Below, piece after piece: positions 12,201 to 23,159 of a stretch of 64,000 nucleotides of DNA. A program made the position numbers and the translations under genes. Below the pieces are notes generated by a model. It saw nothing but the letters and a program-made list of their open reading frames with translations. It ran no database searches and was not told the origin of the DNA. Each line of letters opens with the position of its first letter. Position 1 is the stretch's first letter. Source of the stretch: Diplonema papillatum (lineage: Eukaryota; Euglenozoa; Diplonemea; Diplonemida; Diplonemidae); NCBI GenBank assembly GCA_030068145.1, contig JAPJBO010000063.1, forward strand, positions 124,001 through 188,000, read 5' to 3'.

Positions 12201-15200
12201 CACCGACACAGCAGTGCACACCGACACAGCAGTGCACACCGACACAGCAGTGCACACCGACACAGCAGTGCACACCGACACAGCAGTGCACACCGACACA
12301 GCAGTGCACACCGACACAGCAGTGCACACCGACACAGCAGTGCACACCGACACAGCAGTGCACACCGACACAGCAGTGCACACCGACACAGCAGTGCACA
12401 CCGACACAGCAGTGCACACCGACACAGCAGTGCACACCGACACAGCAGTGCACACCGACACAGCAGTGCACACCGACACAGCAGTGCACACCGACACAGC
12501 AGTGCACACCGACACAGCAGTGCACACCGACACAGCAGTGCACACCGACACAGCAGTGCACACCGACACAGCAGTGCACACCGACACAGCAGTGCACACC
12601 GACACAGCAGTGCACACCGACACAGCAGTGCACACCGACACAGCAGTGCACACCGACACAGCAGTGCACACCGACACAGCAGTGCACACCGACACAGCAG
12701 TGCACACCGACACAGCAGTGCACACCGCACAGCAGTGCACACCGACACAGCAGTGCACACCGGCACAGCAGTGCACACCGACACAGCAGTGCACACCGAC
12801 ACAGCAGTGCACACCGACACAGCAGTGCACACCGACACAGCAGTGCACACCGACACAGCAGTGCACACCGACACAGCAGTGCACACCGACACAGCAGTGC
12901 ACACCGACACAGCAGTGCACACCGACACAGCAGTGCACACCGACACAGCAGTGCACACCGACACAGCAGTGCACACCGACACAGCAGTGCACACCGACAC
13001 AGCAGTGCACACCGACACAGCAGTGCACACCGACACAGCAGTGCACACCGACACAGCAGTGCACACCGACACAGCAGTGCACACCGACACAGCAGTGCAC
13101 ACCGACACAGCAGTGCACACCGACACAGCAGTGCACACCGACACAGCAGTGCACACCGACACAGCAGTGCACACCGACACAGCAGTGCACACCGACACAG
13201 CAGTGCACACCGACACAGCAGTGCACACCGGCACAGCAGTGCACACCGACACAGCAGTGCACACCGACACAGCAGTGCACACCGACACAGCAGTGCACAC
13301 CGACACAGCAGTGCACACCGACACAGCAGTGCACACCGACACAGCAGTGCACACCGACACAGCAGTGCACACCGGCACAGCAGTGCACACCGACACAGCA
13401 GTGCACACCGACACAGCAGTGCACACCGACACAGCAGTGCACACCGACACAGCAGTGCACACCGACACAGCAGTGCACACCGACACAGCAGTGCACACCG
13501 ACACAGCAGTGCACACCGACACAGCAGTGCACACCGGCACAGCAGTGCACACCGACACAGCAGTGCACACCGCACAGCCACACCGACACAGCAGTGCACA
13601 CCGACACAGCAGTGCACACCGACACAGCAGTGCACACCGACACAGCAGTGCACACCGACACAGCAGTGCACACCGACACAGCAGTGCACACCGGCACAGC
13701 AGTGCACACCGACACAGCAGTGCACACCGACACAGCAGTGCACACCGGCACAGCAGTGCACACCGACACAGCAGTGCACACCGACACAGCAGTGCACACC
13801 GACACAGCAGTGCACACCGACACAGCAGTGCACACCGGCACAGCAGTGCACACCGACACAGCAGTGCACACCGACACAGCAGTGCACACCGACACAGCAG
13901 TGCACACCGACACAGCAGTGCACACCGACACAGCAGTGCACACCGGCACAGCAGTGCACACCGACACAGCAGTGCACACCGACACAGCAGTGCACACCGA
14001 CACAGCAGTGCACACCGACACAGCAGTGCACACCGACACAGCAGTGCACACCGGCACAGCAGTGCACACCGACACAGCAGTGCACACCGACACAGCAGTG
14101 CACACCGACACAGCAGTGCACACCGACACAGCAGTGCACACCGACACAGCAGTGCACACCGACACAGCAGTGCACACCGGCACAGCAGTGCACACCGACA
14201 CAGCAGTGCACACCGACACAGCAGTGCACACCGGCACAGCAGTGCACACCGACACAGCAGTGCACACCGACACAGCAGTGCACACCGGCACAGCAGTGCA
14301 CACCGACACAGCAGTGCACACCGGCACAGCAGTGCACACCGGCACAGCAGTGCACACCGACACAGCAGTGCACACCGACACAGCAGTGCACACCGACACA
14401 GCAGTGCACACCGACACAGCAGTGCACACCGACACAGCAGTGCACACCGGCACAGCAGTGCACACCGGCACAGCAGTGCACACCGACACAGCAGTGCACA
14501 CCGGCACAGCAGTGCACACCGGCACAGCAGTGCACACCGACACAGCAGTGCACACCGACACAGCAGTGCACACCGGCACAGCAGTGCACACCGACACAGC
14601 AGTGCACACCGACACAGCAGTGCACACCGACACAGCAGTGCACACCGACACAGCAGTGCACACCGACACAGCAGTGCACACCGACACAGCAGTGCACACC
14701 GACACAGCAGTGCACACCGACACAGCAGTGCACACCGACACAGCAGTGCACACCGACACAGCAGTGCACACCGACACAGCAGTGCACACCGACACAGCAG
14801 TGCACACCGACACAGCAGTGCACACCGACACAGCAGTGCACACCGGCACAGCAGTGCACACCGACACAGCAGTGCACACCGGCACAGCAGTGCACACCGA
14901 CACAGCAGTGCACACCGACACAGCAGTGCACACCGACACAGCAGTGCACACCGACACAGCAGTGCACACCGACACAGCAGTGCACACCGGCACAGCAGTG
15001 CACACCGACACAGCAGTGCACACCGGCACAGCAGTGCACACCAGCAGTGCACAGTGCACAGCACACCGACACAGCAGTGCACACCGACACAGCAGTGCAC
15101 ACCGACACAGCAGTGCACACCGACACAGCAGTGCACACCGACACAGCAGTGCACACCGACACAGCAGTGCACACCGGCACAGCAGTGCACACCGACACAG

Positions 15201-16295
15201 CAGTGCACACCGGCACAGCAGTGCACACCGACACAGCAGTGCACACCGACACAGCAGTGCACACCGACACAGCAGTGCACACCGGCACAGCAGTGCACAC
15301 CGGCACAGCAGTGCACACCGACACAGCAGTGCACACCGACACAGCAGTGCACACCGGCACAGCAGTGCACACCGACACAGCAGTGCACACCGACACAGCA
15401 GTGCACACCGGCACAGCAGTGCACACCGACACAGCAGTGCACACCGGCACAGCAGTGCACACCGACACAGCAGTGCACACCGACACAGCAGTGCACACCG
15501 ACACAGCAGTGCACACCGACACAGCAGTGCACACCGACACAGCAGTGCACACCGACACAGCAGTGCACACCGACACAGCAGTGCACACCGACACAGCAGT
15601 GCACACCGACACAGCAGTGCACACCGACACAGCAGTGCACACCGACACAGCAGTGCACACCGACACAGCAGTGCACACCGACACAGCAGTGCACACCGAC
15701 ACAGCAGTGCACACCGACACAGCAGTGCACACCGACACAGCAGTGCACACCGGCACAGCAGTGCACACCGACACAGCAGTGCACACCGACACAGCAGTGC
15801 ACACCGACACAGCAGTGCACACCGACACAGCAGTGCACACCGACACAGCAGTGCACACCGACACAGCAGTGCACACCGACACAGCAGTGCACACCGACAC
15901 AGCAGTGCACACCGACACAGCAGTGCACACCGACACAGCAGTGCACACCGACACAGCAGTGCACACCGACACAGCAGTGCACACCGACACAGCAGTGCAC
16001 ACCGGCACAGCAGTGCACACCGACACAGCAGTGCACACCGACACAGCAGTGCACACCGGCACAGCAGTGCACACCGACACAGCAGTGCACACCGGCACAG
16101 CAGTGCACACCGGCACAGCAGTGCACACCGACACAGCAGTGCACACCGACACAGCAGTGCACACCGACACAGCAGTGCACACCGGCACAGCAGTGCACAC
16201 CGGCACAGCAGTGCACACCGACACAGCAGTGCACACCGGCACAGCAGTGCACACCGGCACAGCAGTGCACACCGGCACAGCAGTGCACACCGGCA
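9214..16295. repeat. 7.1-kb minisatellite, 18-bp unit, about 390 copies
   Basis: The unit is GTGCACACCG(A/G)CACAGCA. The A/G site is the main variable position, giving two unit types in irregular order; a rarer variant has CACAGGAG. The unit contains no stop in any frame, so all six frames are open for most of 7 kb, encoding monotonous hexapeptides (CTPTQQ, VHTDTA, AHRHSS and, on the other strand, CALLCR, VCTAVS, GVHCCV). Ten-base half-units (GTGCACACCG doubled) occur in clusters at 9279-9600 and 11039-11340. Irregular junctions that shift the frame lie near 12194, 12725, 13570 and 15043. The array starts and ends abruptly in unique sequence. I regard it as non-coding. Confidence 0.97.
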
Positions 16296-16566
16296 GAACC
16301 AAGCTTTCTTGTTGGTATCTGTTTGACACAGCCAACCCACCCATCCAACCCGTGGCCCACTTGCCACAGGGAGTCATTGCCACGAGATTACTGTTTTCGG
16401 AGATAAGACCAGCGTCCGGAGATAGCCACCCGCGGCGATGCAAACGATCAATCGAGTGATAGCAGGGTTCTCACACAGTACAAGCACAGCCACAGGAAGC
16501 CTCTCGTAGCCTGTATCATCAAGCTCCCTGTCGTTGCTTTCCGCGGTCTTTCACTGCACGACGTAG

Positions 16567-16753
16567 GTAAGTACTTGTCATGACAAGTACCCACTTGTCA
16601 TGGATTGTACTTGTCATTGTACGACAAGTACAGCGTACTTGTCATACGCATGACAAGCACGTGGTGTAGTCACGTAGTGGCGATTGCAGGCCATCGCTAC
16701 AGATATTCTGCATTCTAACCTAAACTACCCTCAACTTTCACTGTCTATCGCAG
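16567..16753 (+). other. probable 5' leader intron of the ODAD4-like gene
   Basis: A donor GTAAGT at 16567 and an acceptor TATCGCAG ending at 16753 bound 187 nt. Between them lies GATATTCTGCATTCTAAC (16702-16719), whose TCTAAC resembles a branch site and is followed by a C/T-rich run to the acceptor. The in-frame TGA at 16823 means any upstream exon must be untranslated or start a separate frame. Inferred by eye only. Confidence 0.45.
16571..16660. promoter_or_regulatory. cluster of TGACAAG/CTTGTCA sites around a 20-bp palindrome
   Basis: GTACTTGTCATGACAAGTAC (16571-16590) is a perfect 20-bp palindrome. The CTTGTCA core, or its reverse, recurs seven times within 90 bases (about 16574, 16581, 16594, 16611, 16623, 16638 and 16651). 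TGTCA/TGACA is the core recognised by TALE-class homeodomain proteins, so a regulatory cluster for the ODAD4-like gene is plausible. It lies inside the putative leader intron. The alternative is a fold-back element. Confidence 0.5.
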
Positions 16754-17074
16754 GCGAACCACCGCCGGCAGCTTTCGGATGTGTTGGATTGGTGGTTCGA
16801 AGCGTTCACCACACCAGAACACTGAATGGCGCACAGTTACACCCACCTAGATATCACCTACATTCGCCTGCAACATACAGTGGTTGTAGGGGTACATCCT
16901 CTGCAGGTAGATACTATCGTGCACAGGGATGTAGTACCACTGGCCGTGCGACCGTGCAAAGCCCCTTGCCTGTATGAAGCCATCCCACCGCCTGATGACA
17001 AATCTGATGAACAGGAGAGCAAAAGGAAGGCAACAAATGCCACCGGCCGGTCCCGAGGCCGCACACCGAAGACA

Positions 17075-20000
17075 ATGGGATGGGAGCTCCGGAAGCAGCG
17101 TTTCGACGTGCACCAAGCGGAGGGCAGCGAGCTGCACCGGAAGGGGATGTACAGCAAGGCGGTCGACTGCTTCAGCGAGGCGCTCCTGTACAAGAAGGAC
17201 GCGAACACCTTCCTGATGCGCAGCAAGTGCTACGTCCTGATCGGCAAGCTCAACGAGGCGCTGGCCGATGCGGAGGCCGTTATCGCCCTCGAGAATTCAG
17301 AGGGGTACAGCAGGAAGAGGTACGGGGTGTGCCGCGGCCTGCTGCAGAAGGCGGAAGCCCTGTACGCCAGGGGGGACTTCGAGCAGGCGCTGCTGGGGTT
17401 CAAGGCGGGGCTCGACCGGCAGCCTGGGCACGCCGGCTTCCGGGACGGCGCGCTCAAGTCGGAAACCGCGATCTTCGCGTCGATCCAGCAGGCGGCCGCC
17501 GCCGGCGCGCCGCCGGTCCCGCGCGGCTCCATCCGGCCCGGCAGGCCGCGCGACGATTCGGACATGGGGTCCGCGTTGTCTGTGGGGGAGATCGACTCGG
17601 GGAGTTTCCTTTGGGCTCCGTCAGGAGACGCGGGGGGTGTCCAGCGGCGGTACTGCAAGGGAAGGCAAGACGACGTGATGCCCGACTTCGAGGAGGATGT
17701 CGCGTTCTTGCAGGCCCTGTCCGCCGACCCGGCGTTCTCGAACGTCGGGAACCTGAACAACGTCGTGGACCCCGTAGGATCCGTCAACCGGAATAACCAC
17801 CCGGCCAACGCCGGCATCCGCGTGCGGCGTGCGGCCCGGAAAAAGCGGAGCCGCCGGTCGGCGGACGCGGCCTCCGCCGCCTCTTCGCCCGCGTCGTCGA
17901 CCTGCTCGGACACGGCGCGCCGGCGGCGGGGCTGCGCCGCAAAAGCTGGCGGCGGCCCAGCTCGCCGGCGGCGGCGCAGCCCGCCGCCGCCGAAGGAGAA
18001 CCCTGGCAAGCTGGGGTTTCGGCGGGGCGGTGGCTCCGGCGGCGAGCCGTCGGCTTCGCCACGGAAGCCGGGGTTGGGTGCCGGGCGGCAGGGGTTGGGC
18101 GGGTGCGGCCGTAGTGGTCTAGCCTCTTCTTCCGAATCGGGGCTCAGCGGAAACGAAGCACGTGGGTCGACTCGCAAGCCACCTCAAGCCACCCTGTCGC
18201 GTAGCCAGCACCAGGCCTCTTCTTCGGGGACGGGGCTCGTCGGAAGCGAAGCGCCCAGTTCGACTCGGAACCCGCCGAAAGCGACCCTATCGCGCAGCCA
18301 ACACCTCGCCTCTTCTTCCGAATCGGGGCTCAGCGGAAACGAAGCACGTGGGTCGACTCGCAAGCCACCTCAAGCCACCCTGTCGCGTAGCCAGCACCAG
18401 GCCTCTTCTTCGGGGACGGGGCTCGTCGGAAGCGAAGCGCCCAGTTCGACTCGGAACCCGCCGAAAGCGACCCTATCGCGCAGCCAACACCTCGCCTCTT
18501 CTTCCGAATCGGGGCTCAGCGGAAACGAAGCACGTGGGTCGACTCGCAAGCCACCTCAAGCCACCCTGTCGCGTAGCCAGCACCAGGCCTCTTCTTCGGG
18601 GACGGGGCTCGTCGGAAGCGAAGCGCCCAGTTCGACTCGGAACCCGCCGAAAGCGACCCTATCGCGCAGCCAACACCTCGCCTCTTCTTCCGAATCGGGG
18701 CTCAGCGGAAACGAAGCACGTGGGCCGACTCGCAAGCCACCTCAAGCCACCCTATCGCGCGGCAAACCCCTGGTCTCTTTTTCCGAAACGGAGTTCGGAA
18801 ACGAAGGAAACGAAGCGTCCGGCTCTACTCGCAAACCGCCTCAAGGCACCGCATCTACTTCTCCTGAAACGAGGCTCGTCGGAGACGAAGCGCTCGGTTC
18901 ACCTCGCAAGCCGCGTCCCTCTTTTCCTCCCGAAACCGACCCCCCCGGCATTCTGGCACACCCGCCGCCGCAGGCTCCGGCCCGGCGAAACGCGGCGGCG
19001 CGTGGACTGAGCCCGCCGCCCTCTGCCGCGCACCGGGGCCTTGACCCCGCCGCTGGCTGGCGGAAGGGAGGCTTCGCGCGAGGGCTGCCGCCCGGGTCTG
19101 TCGTGTACGTGGTGCCCCCCCCTCGGGCGGCCGCGGCGCAGCCCGCCCGCTGCGCGGACTGCGGCGGCGTCGCCGGGAAGCCGCGGAAAGCGCCGCCGGC
19201 GGCCCCCGCGGCGCCGGGCGCCGCGACAAAGGCGCGCGCAGCCTTGCGGAGCGAGGCGAGGCGGGCCCGGATCGAGCGGGCGAGGCCCGGGCCAATCCGG
19301 GAGTCGGCGGTCGCCGTGCGGATGGAACGGCGGGGCTGCCGCGGCCCCCGCAGGGTCGTGCCGCGCGGACTGGCATCGGAGAGGGAGAACGACAAGGCGG
19401 CGGAAGCCATCCGCACCGCGATGAACTTCCTGCGCGAGCGGAAGAAGTTCTGGACGCACTCCCACCGCCAGCGCCCCGGCGGCCGGCGGCCGCCGCCGGG
19501 GCGCAGGGCCACGGAGCCCTCGGCCGCCCGCCCGCCGGCTCGCCTCGAACTGCGCGTGGTCCCTGGCGACACCCCGCAGGACGCCCCGTGGCTGCCCTCG
19601 CCGAGCACCACCGCCAACAACACGTGGCTTAAAGGACCGAAACCCGGCGCAGACGGGGCCAGTGCGGCGTCGAGCACGTATCCCTACCAAGCTCGCCCTT
19701 GCGATCCCGCCACCACCGCCAACGCGGGGCTCAAAGGACCGAACCCCAGCGCAGATGGGGCCAGTGCGTATCCGTTCCAAGCTCGCTCTTGCGATCCCCC
19801 CACCACCACCGCCGCCGCGTGGCTTGGAGGGCGAGGGCCGAAACCCGGGGAGCTGGGCACGTATCCGTCCCAAGTACGTTCTTGCAACCCGCCTGCGGCG
19901 GCGGCGGCTGCGCCGCCGCCGCGGCGGCGCGGCCGCCGCGTCAGCCGGGCGGCGTCCGTCGAAACGACGACGGAGACGTCGTCGTCCGGCGGCAGCAGCC

Positions 20001-21523
20001 GCAGCCCGGGCGGCAGCTCGTTCGCGCCGGCGCAGCTCGCGGCGCGGCGCGGCCGGCGGCGGGCGGGTCGCGAGCCGGCGGCGCCGCGGCCGCGGCGGCA
20101 GCCGCGGCGCGGCTCGTTCGGCGCGGCGGCGGTGACCGCGTTTTCCCCGTCGAACGACGCGATCGCCCGCACCGTGCGCATCCCGGTGCCTACCGCGACG
20201 GCCGCGTCTCCGGTCTTCTCGGCGGACCCTGGCGCGGCGCTGCCGTTCACGCCGGCGCCGCCGCGGCAGGTCACGCCGGACCGGTGCATCGTCGACTACC
20301 CGTCCCTGCCCTACAACCTGCAGGCCGCCAACAGAGCCGCCGACGCACCCGTCGCCGCCGCCGCGCCAAGCCGCCGCCCCGCCTCCCCGGGCGCCGCGGC
20401 AAGCCCCATGGGGCTCACCGACAGCGCGGGCACCACGCCTTCCCCGGCTGTCAACGTCAGGGCCGCCCTCCTCCACCGCTACTCCCCGTCGACCTTCTGG
20501 CGTGGGCTCCGGACCGGCGCGCCGGCCCCGCCGCCGGCGGCGCCGGAGGGGGGTGCCGAAGGGGAACTGGACGGTGGCGAAAAAAGCGAACCCACCGCCG
20601 AAGCGCGCGGTGGCTCGGCGGACCCCGCCGCCGACGGGGGCGAAGGGCTGCTGGCGGGGGCGAGGCACGGGTCGCAGGGCGGCCGGAGCGCGACGCCGGT
20701 CGGCATCGGCGGCTCGGGCATCCGGTTCGACGCGGCGGCCGTCGCGGCCGCGGCGGAGCCGCGGCCCGGCCGGTTCCCTTGCCGGCCGCACTCCGCGTCG
20801 CCCGTGTGTGGCGGCGGGCTCCGGCGGGGGAAGGGCGGGGTTAGCACGCTGCCTCCCCGGCCGCACACGGCGATGGACGCGTTCAACGCGGGCCTGCCGA
20901 GGCGGCGGGGGCGCGTGGGCGGCAGCTCTGCGTCGAGCGATGAAAGCGAGGTGATCGTGGCGGGGGGCGTCGTGACGCGGTCCCGCAGCAGGGCGTCAAG
21001 CCGCGCTAGCATCCGGTCGCTCAACCTCGAGCCGTGGCGGCGCGAGCTTCTGTCCGACGGCAGCAGCAGCACCAGCAGCGGCGGCGACCTGCCCGGCGAA
21101 AACGAGTCGGCTTGCTCCGCCGCCAGCCAGGCGCCGCCGGACGGCGCGAAGACGCAGCCGAACGCTTCGGCCATGGTCACGTCGACCTTGGCGGCGATCC
21201 AGTCGTGCATTCAGTGCGCGGACCTGCACGACGCCGTCCAGCTGGCTGAGGGGCTGCTCGGGCAAATGGACAACCTCATCATTTCCGACAGCGTCGAACT
21301 CTCGGCCGACCTGTACCACCTCATCGGCACCTGTCAACTGGAGATGCGCGATTACACGGCAGCCCGTGATGCATTTGCGAAGCAGGTTGTCGCCTGCAAA
21401 ATGCTGAAGGATGCCGAGCGCCATGCTGTGGCCATCTCGAAGTTGGCCACCGCGTTCAAGCTGGGGGGCACGGCCGTCCTCGAGCCTGCGTACCAAGTTG
21501 ACCTGACCATGCGCACAGGCTAG
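17075..21523 (+). CDS. ODAD4: ODAD4/TTC25-like TPR protein, outer dynein arm docking complex
   Basis: From ATG 17075 to TAG it encodes 1,482 residues; an in-frame ATG at 16826 would add 83 residues of unconvincing composition. Residues about 5-125 form three TPRs in the ODAD4 pattern: QAEGSELHRKGMYSKAVDCF, RSKCYVLIGKLNEALADAEA and GLLQKAEALYARGDFEQALL. Residues about 1,370-1,470 carry a second TPR-like block (ADLYHLIGTCQLEMRDYTAA) ending near the stop. ODAD4 helps anchor outer dynein arms to axonemal doublets, so this gene implies a motile flagellum. Known family members are mostly 400-700 residues; this one is inflated by about 1,200 residues of Ala/Pro/Arg/Ser-rich disordered sequence. That insert contains a 186-bp tandem repeat (18123-18760) and copies of a dispersed repeat (19626-19890). 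Assignment rests on the N-terminal TPRs. Confidence 0.7.
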   Translation: MGWELRKQRFDVHQAEGSELHRKGMYSKAVDCFSEALLYKKDANTFLMRSKCYVLIGKLNEALADAEAVIALENSEGYSRKRYGVCRGLLQKAEALYARGDFEQALLGFKAGLDRQPGHAGFRDGALKSETAIFASIQQAAAAGAPPVPRGSIRPGRPRDDSDMGSALSVGEIDSGSFLWAPSGDAGGVQRRYCKGRQDDVMPDFEEDVAFLQALSADPAFSNVGNLNNVVDPVGSVNRNNHPANAGIRVRRAARKKRSRRSADAASAASSPASSTCSDTARRRRGCAAKAGGGPARRRRRSPPPPKENPGKLGFRRGGGSGGEPSASPRKPGLGAGRQGLGGCGRSGLASSSESGLSGNEARGSTRKPPQATLSRSQHQASSSGTGLVGSEAPSSTRNPPKATLSRSQHLASSSESGLSGNEARGSTRKPPQATLSRSQHQASSSGTGLVGSEAPSSTRNPPKATLSRSQHLASSSESGLSGNEARGSTRKPPQATLSRSQHQASSSGTGLVGSEAPSSTRNPPKATLSRSQHLASSSESGLSGNEARGPTRKPPQATLSRGKPLVSFSETEFGNEGNEASGSTRKPPQGTASTSPETRLVGDEALGSPRKPRPSFPPETDPPGILAHPPPQAPARRNAAARGLSPPPSAAHRGLDPAAGWRKGGFARGLPPGSVVYVVPPPRAAAAQPARCADCGGVAGKPRKAPPAAPAAPGAATKARAALRSEARRARIERARPGPIRESAVAVRMERRGCRGPRRVVPRGLASERENDKAAEAIRTAMNFLRERKKFWTHSHRQRPGGRRPPPGRRATEPSAARPPARLELRVVPGDTPQDAPWLPSPSTTANNTWLKGPKPGADGASAASSTYPYQARPCDPATTANAGLKGPNPSADGASAYPFQARSCDPPTTTAAAWLGGRGPKPGELGTYPSQVRSCNPPAAAAAAPPPRRRGRRVSRAASVETTTETSSSGGSSRSPGGSSFAPAQLAARRGRRRAGREPAAPRPRRQPRRGSFGAAAVTAFSPSNDAIARTVRIPVPTATAASPVFSADPGAALPFTPAPPRQVTPDRCIVDYPSLPYNLQAANRAADAPVAAAAPSRRPASPGAAASPMGLTDSAGTTPSPAVNVRAALLHRYSPSTFWRGLRTGAPAPPPAAPEGGAEGELDGGEKSEPTAEARGGSADPAADGGEGLLAGARHGSQGGRSATPVGIGGSGIRFDAAAVAAAAEPRPGRFPCRPHSASPVCGGGLRRGKGGVSTLPPRPHTAMDAFNAGLPRRRGRVGGSSASSDESEVIVAGGVVTRSRSRASSRASIRSLNLEPWRRELLSDGSSSTSSGGDLPGENESACSAASQAPPDGAKTQPNASAMVTSTLAAIQSCIQCADLHDAVQLAEGLLGQMDNLIISDSVELSADLYHLIGTCQLEMRDYTAARDAFAKQVVACKMLKDAERHAVAISKLATAFKLGGTAVLEPAYQVDLTMRTG
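18123..18760 (+). repeat. in-frame 186-bp coding minisatellite
   Basis: Three full units and a partial fourth, spaced exactly 186 bp (landmark AACACCTCGCCTCTTCTTCC at 18300, 18486 and 18672). Each unit encodes 62 residues and is itself a dimer of 31-residue halves (SSSESGLSGNEARGSTRK.. and SSSGTGLVGSEAPSSTRN..). The copies are almost identical at the DNA level, so amplification is recent. The period is a multiple of three, so copy-number change preserves the reading frame. Confidence 0.95.
19626..19890 (+). repeat. dispersed repeat exonised in the ODAD4-like gene, three units
   Basis: Three successive units contain TTAAAGGACCGAAACCCGGC, GCAGACGGGGCCAGTGCGG, CGTATCC, CCAAGCTCGCCCTTGCGAT and a run of CCACCACCGCC, encoding WLKGPKPGADGASA-type peptides. 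A single intergenic copy lies at 28281-28385. The third unit (from 19823) is more diverged. See the separate finding on its origin. Confidence 0.8.
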
Positions 21524-23157
21524 AGCGTTTCTTCTTCCGGAAATGCCCAGGTCGGTTCCCATCAAAACCAGAGCGTGAACACAGAGCATCTGCATGAGGG
21601 TTGTCACACGAAACCATGGTGCCCCCGGCAGAGTCATGCTGAAATGTAGCCTCGGCGCATGAACGAAGCAAGATGAACATCTTGTTCTACTTTGTTTTAG
21701 CCGCATGCAATATAGTGGGCCGCCCGATTAGGGCCCTCTGGTCGTTCTCAATATTGCAACCTGCAATCGATTGCAACCTGCAACCACCGAGCGGTCGGCG
21801 AAAACCTCTTGCGCTCCATTCTTCTGCTCTGTACGGTTTTACTCCGTCAACTCTCTAGCCTCACTATCCTGCCAAGGGCCTTTACACCGGGAGCGCTTGA
21901 GAGGAAGACCGGGCCTTGTCGGCATCAGCGCCTCTCTATCTCCCGGAACAGCATTTAATAAGCGCCACCCTCGTTTTCCATGGTCAAGCACAGGCGAATC
22001 ACGGTGTTTTCCGGTTTATCTACAAAGACTATCAGAATGGGGTCGACCGGCACAATTGAGGCAAAGTCCCAATTGCTCTAATGTCTTGCACTGCAGCGGA
22101 AGCAAAAGCGCAGAAAGAAAAGAAAAAATGAAGAAGCCCAATTGGTACGCCGGAAACACTAAGTGACACTGTGTGGGAGCCAGCACACGGGGTGCTTGAA
22201 CGGTCGAAGCAAAAACACGTTGCTTCGTTTGCTCCCTCGCCCCTTTCTTCTTAACATTTACACATCGTCTTCTACCGCTGCTCGTCTTTAACTCTAGAAA
22301 AAGAAGAAACCATTGGAAATTGCTCCCCCGTTCCTGCTGCATCTGCTTATTGGTGAACAAGGCGTTGTCTCTTAATCTCCGCCAGTGCTCTAGTGCTGTA
22401 GTCCCTAAACTGGAATGAAGACCACTTGACACCAGGATTCTACGCCAGGTTCAATGCAGTACCCAATGCCTCCTTTCATTCGCTTTCCACCAGAGCTCCA
22501 AGTGCTGCCCGTAGTGTTGCTCGGCTTATTCAAGGCCGTAGAAAGCCTTAAGGTGCACCAGGGCTCCAAGAAGTCCGCATTATTTTTGGACAGCGATCCC
22601 ATCTTCCGCGTCCGCCAGCATCGGACATTTCCGGCGGGTAGTAAGCAGAAGCGCCGTCCCGCACCCACCCCGCCGACACCACACCGTCGAACACCATATT
22701 TCTGAGAGTGGGCGTTCCGCGCTACTGGGTGGCGCATGCAGGACGTGCCAGGAGGTCAAAACAGGGCTGCCAGTCGCTGGTGCGCACACAGAACGAGGCT
22801 CCCCCCCCCCGCAAGTCCCAAGCGTTCATGAGCGAAACCTGAGACGAAGAACGAGGTGCACACAACACCGCGGTGAAAATGGAATAAAGAGGACTAGCCC
22901 CTCAAGGTTTCATACCTTACCTGCGGAGTCTTACACTCCCTGCGACCCTTTTCCCTTTCCCCTATTTTATTTTACACTTTCTTCGACGAAGACTTGATGC
23001 TGGCATCAAACATGCATGAGAGGCAGTGTTCTGCCTAAACATTAAACTAAGTTTTTCCCCCCCTTGACTTGACCATAGCATCAAACACCTGAGAGGCAAG
23101 TAGCGCCTGAACACGAAACTAAGATATTTCCCCCATGTATCTTATAGTAACAACATA
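21524..23157. other. intergenic region with dispersed repeats
   Basis: No supported gene. 22929-23056 is a copy of the repeat seen in intron 3 of the coiled-coil gene (CATGCATGAGAGGCAGTGT core), followed by a degenerate second copy at 23084-23130. A C-run lies at 22800-22811. The remainder shows no feature I can name. Confidence 0.5.
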
Positions 23158-23159
23158 CT

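Noticed and set aside
9214..16295. CRISPR array
   Set aside because: The units are contiguous 18-mers without unique spacers, in a eukaryotic context with no cas genes.
8990..16459. Reading frames of about 2,300-2,450 codons in all six frames over the minisatellite
   Set aside because: They exist only because the 18-bp unit has no stop in any frame. Peptides are monotonous, and the repeated hexapeptide switches at indels.
18899..20866. 655-codon minus-strand open frame within the ODAD4-like gene
   Set aside because: GC-rich antisense shadow. It is Arg/Gly/Pro-rich without domains, while the plus frame carries both TPR blocks continuously.
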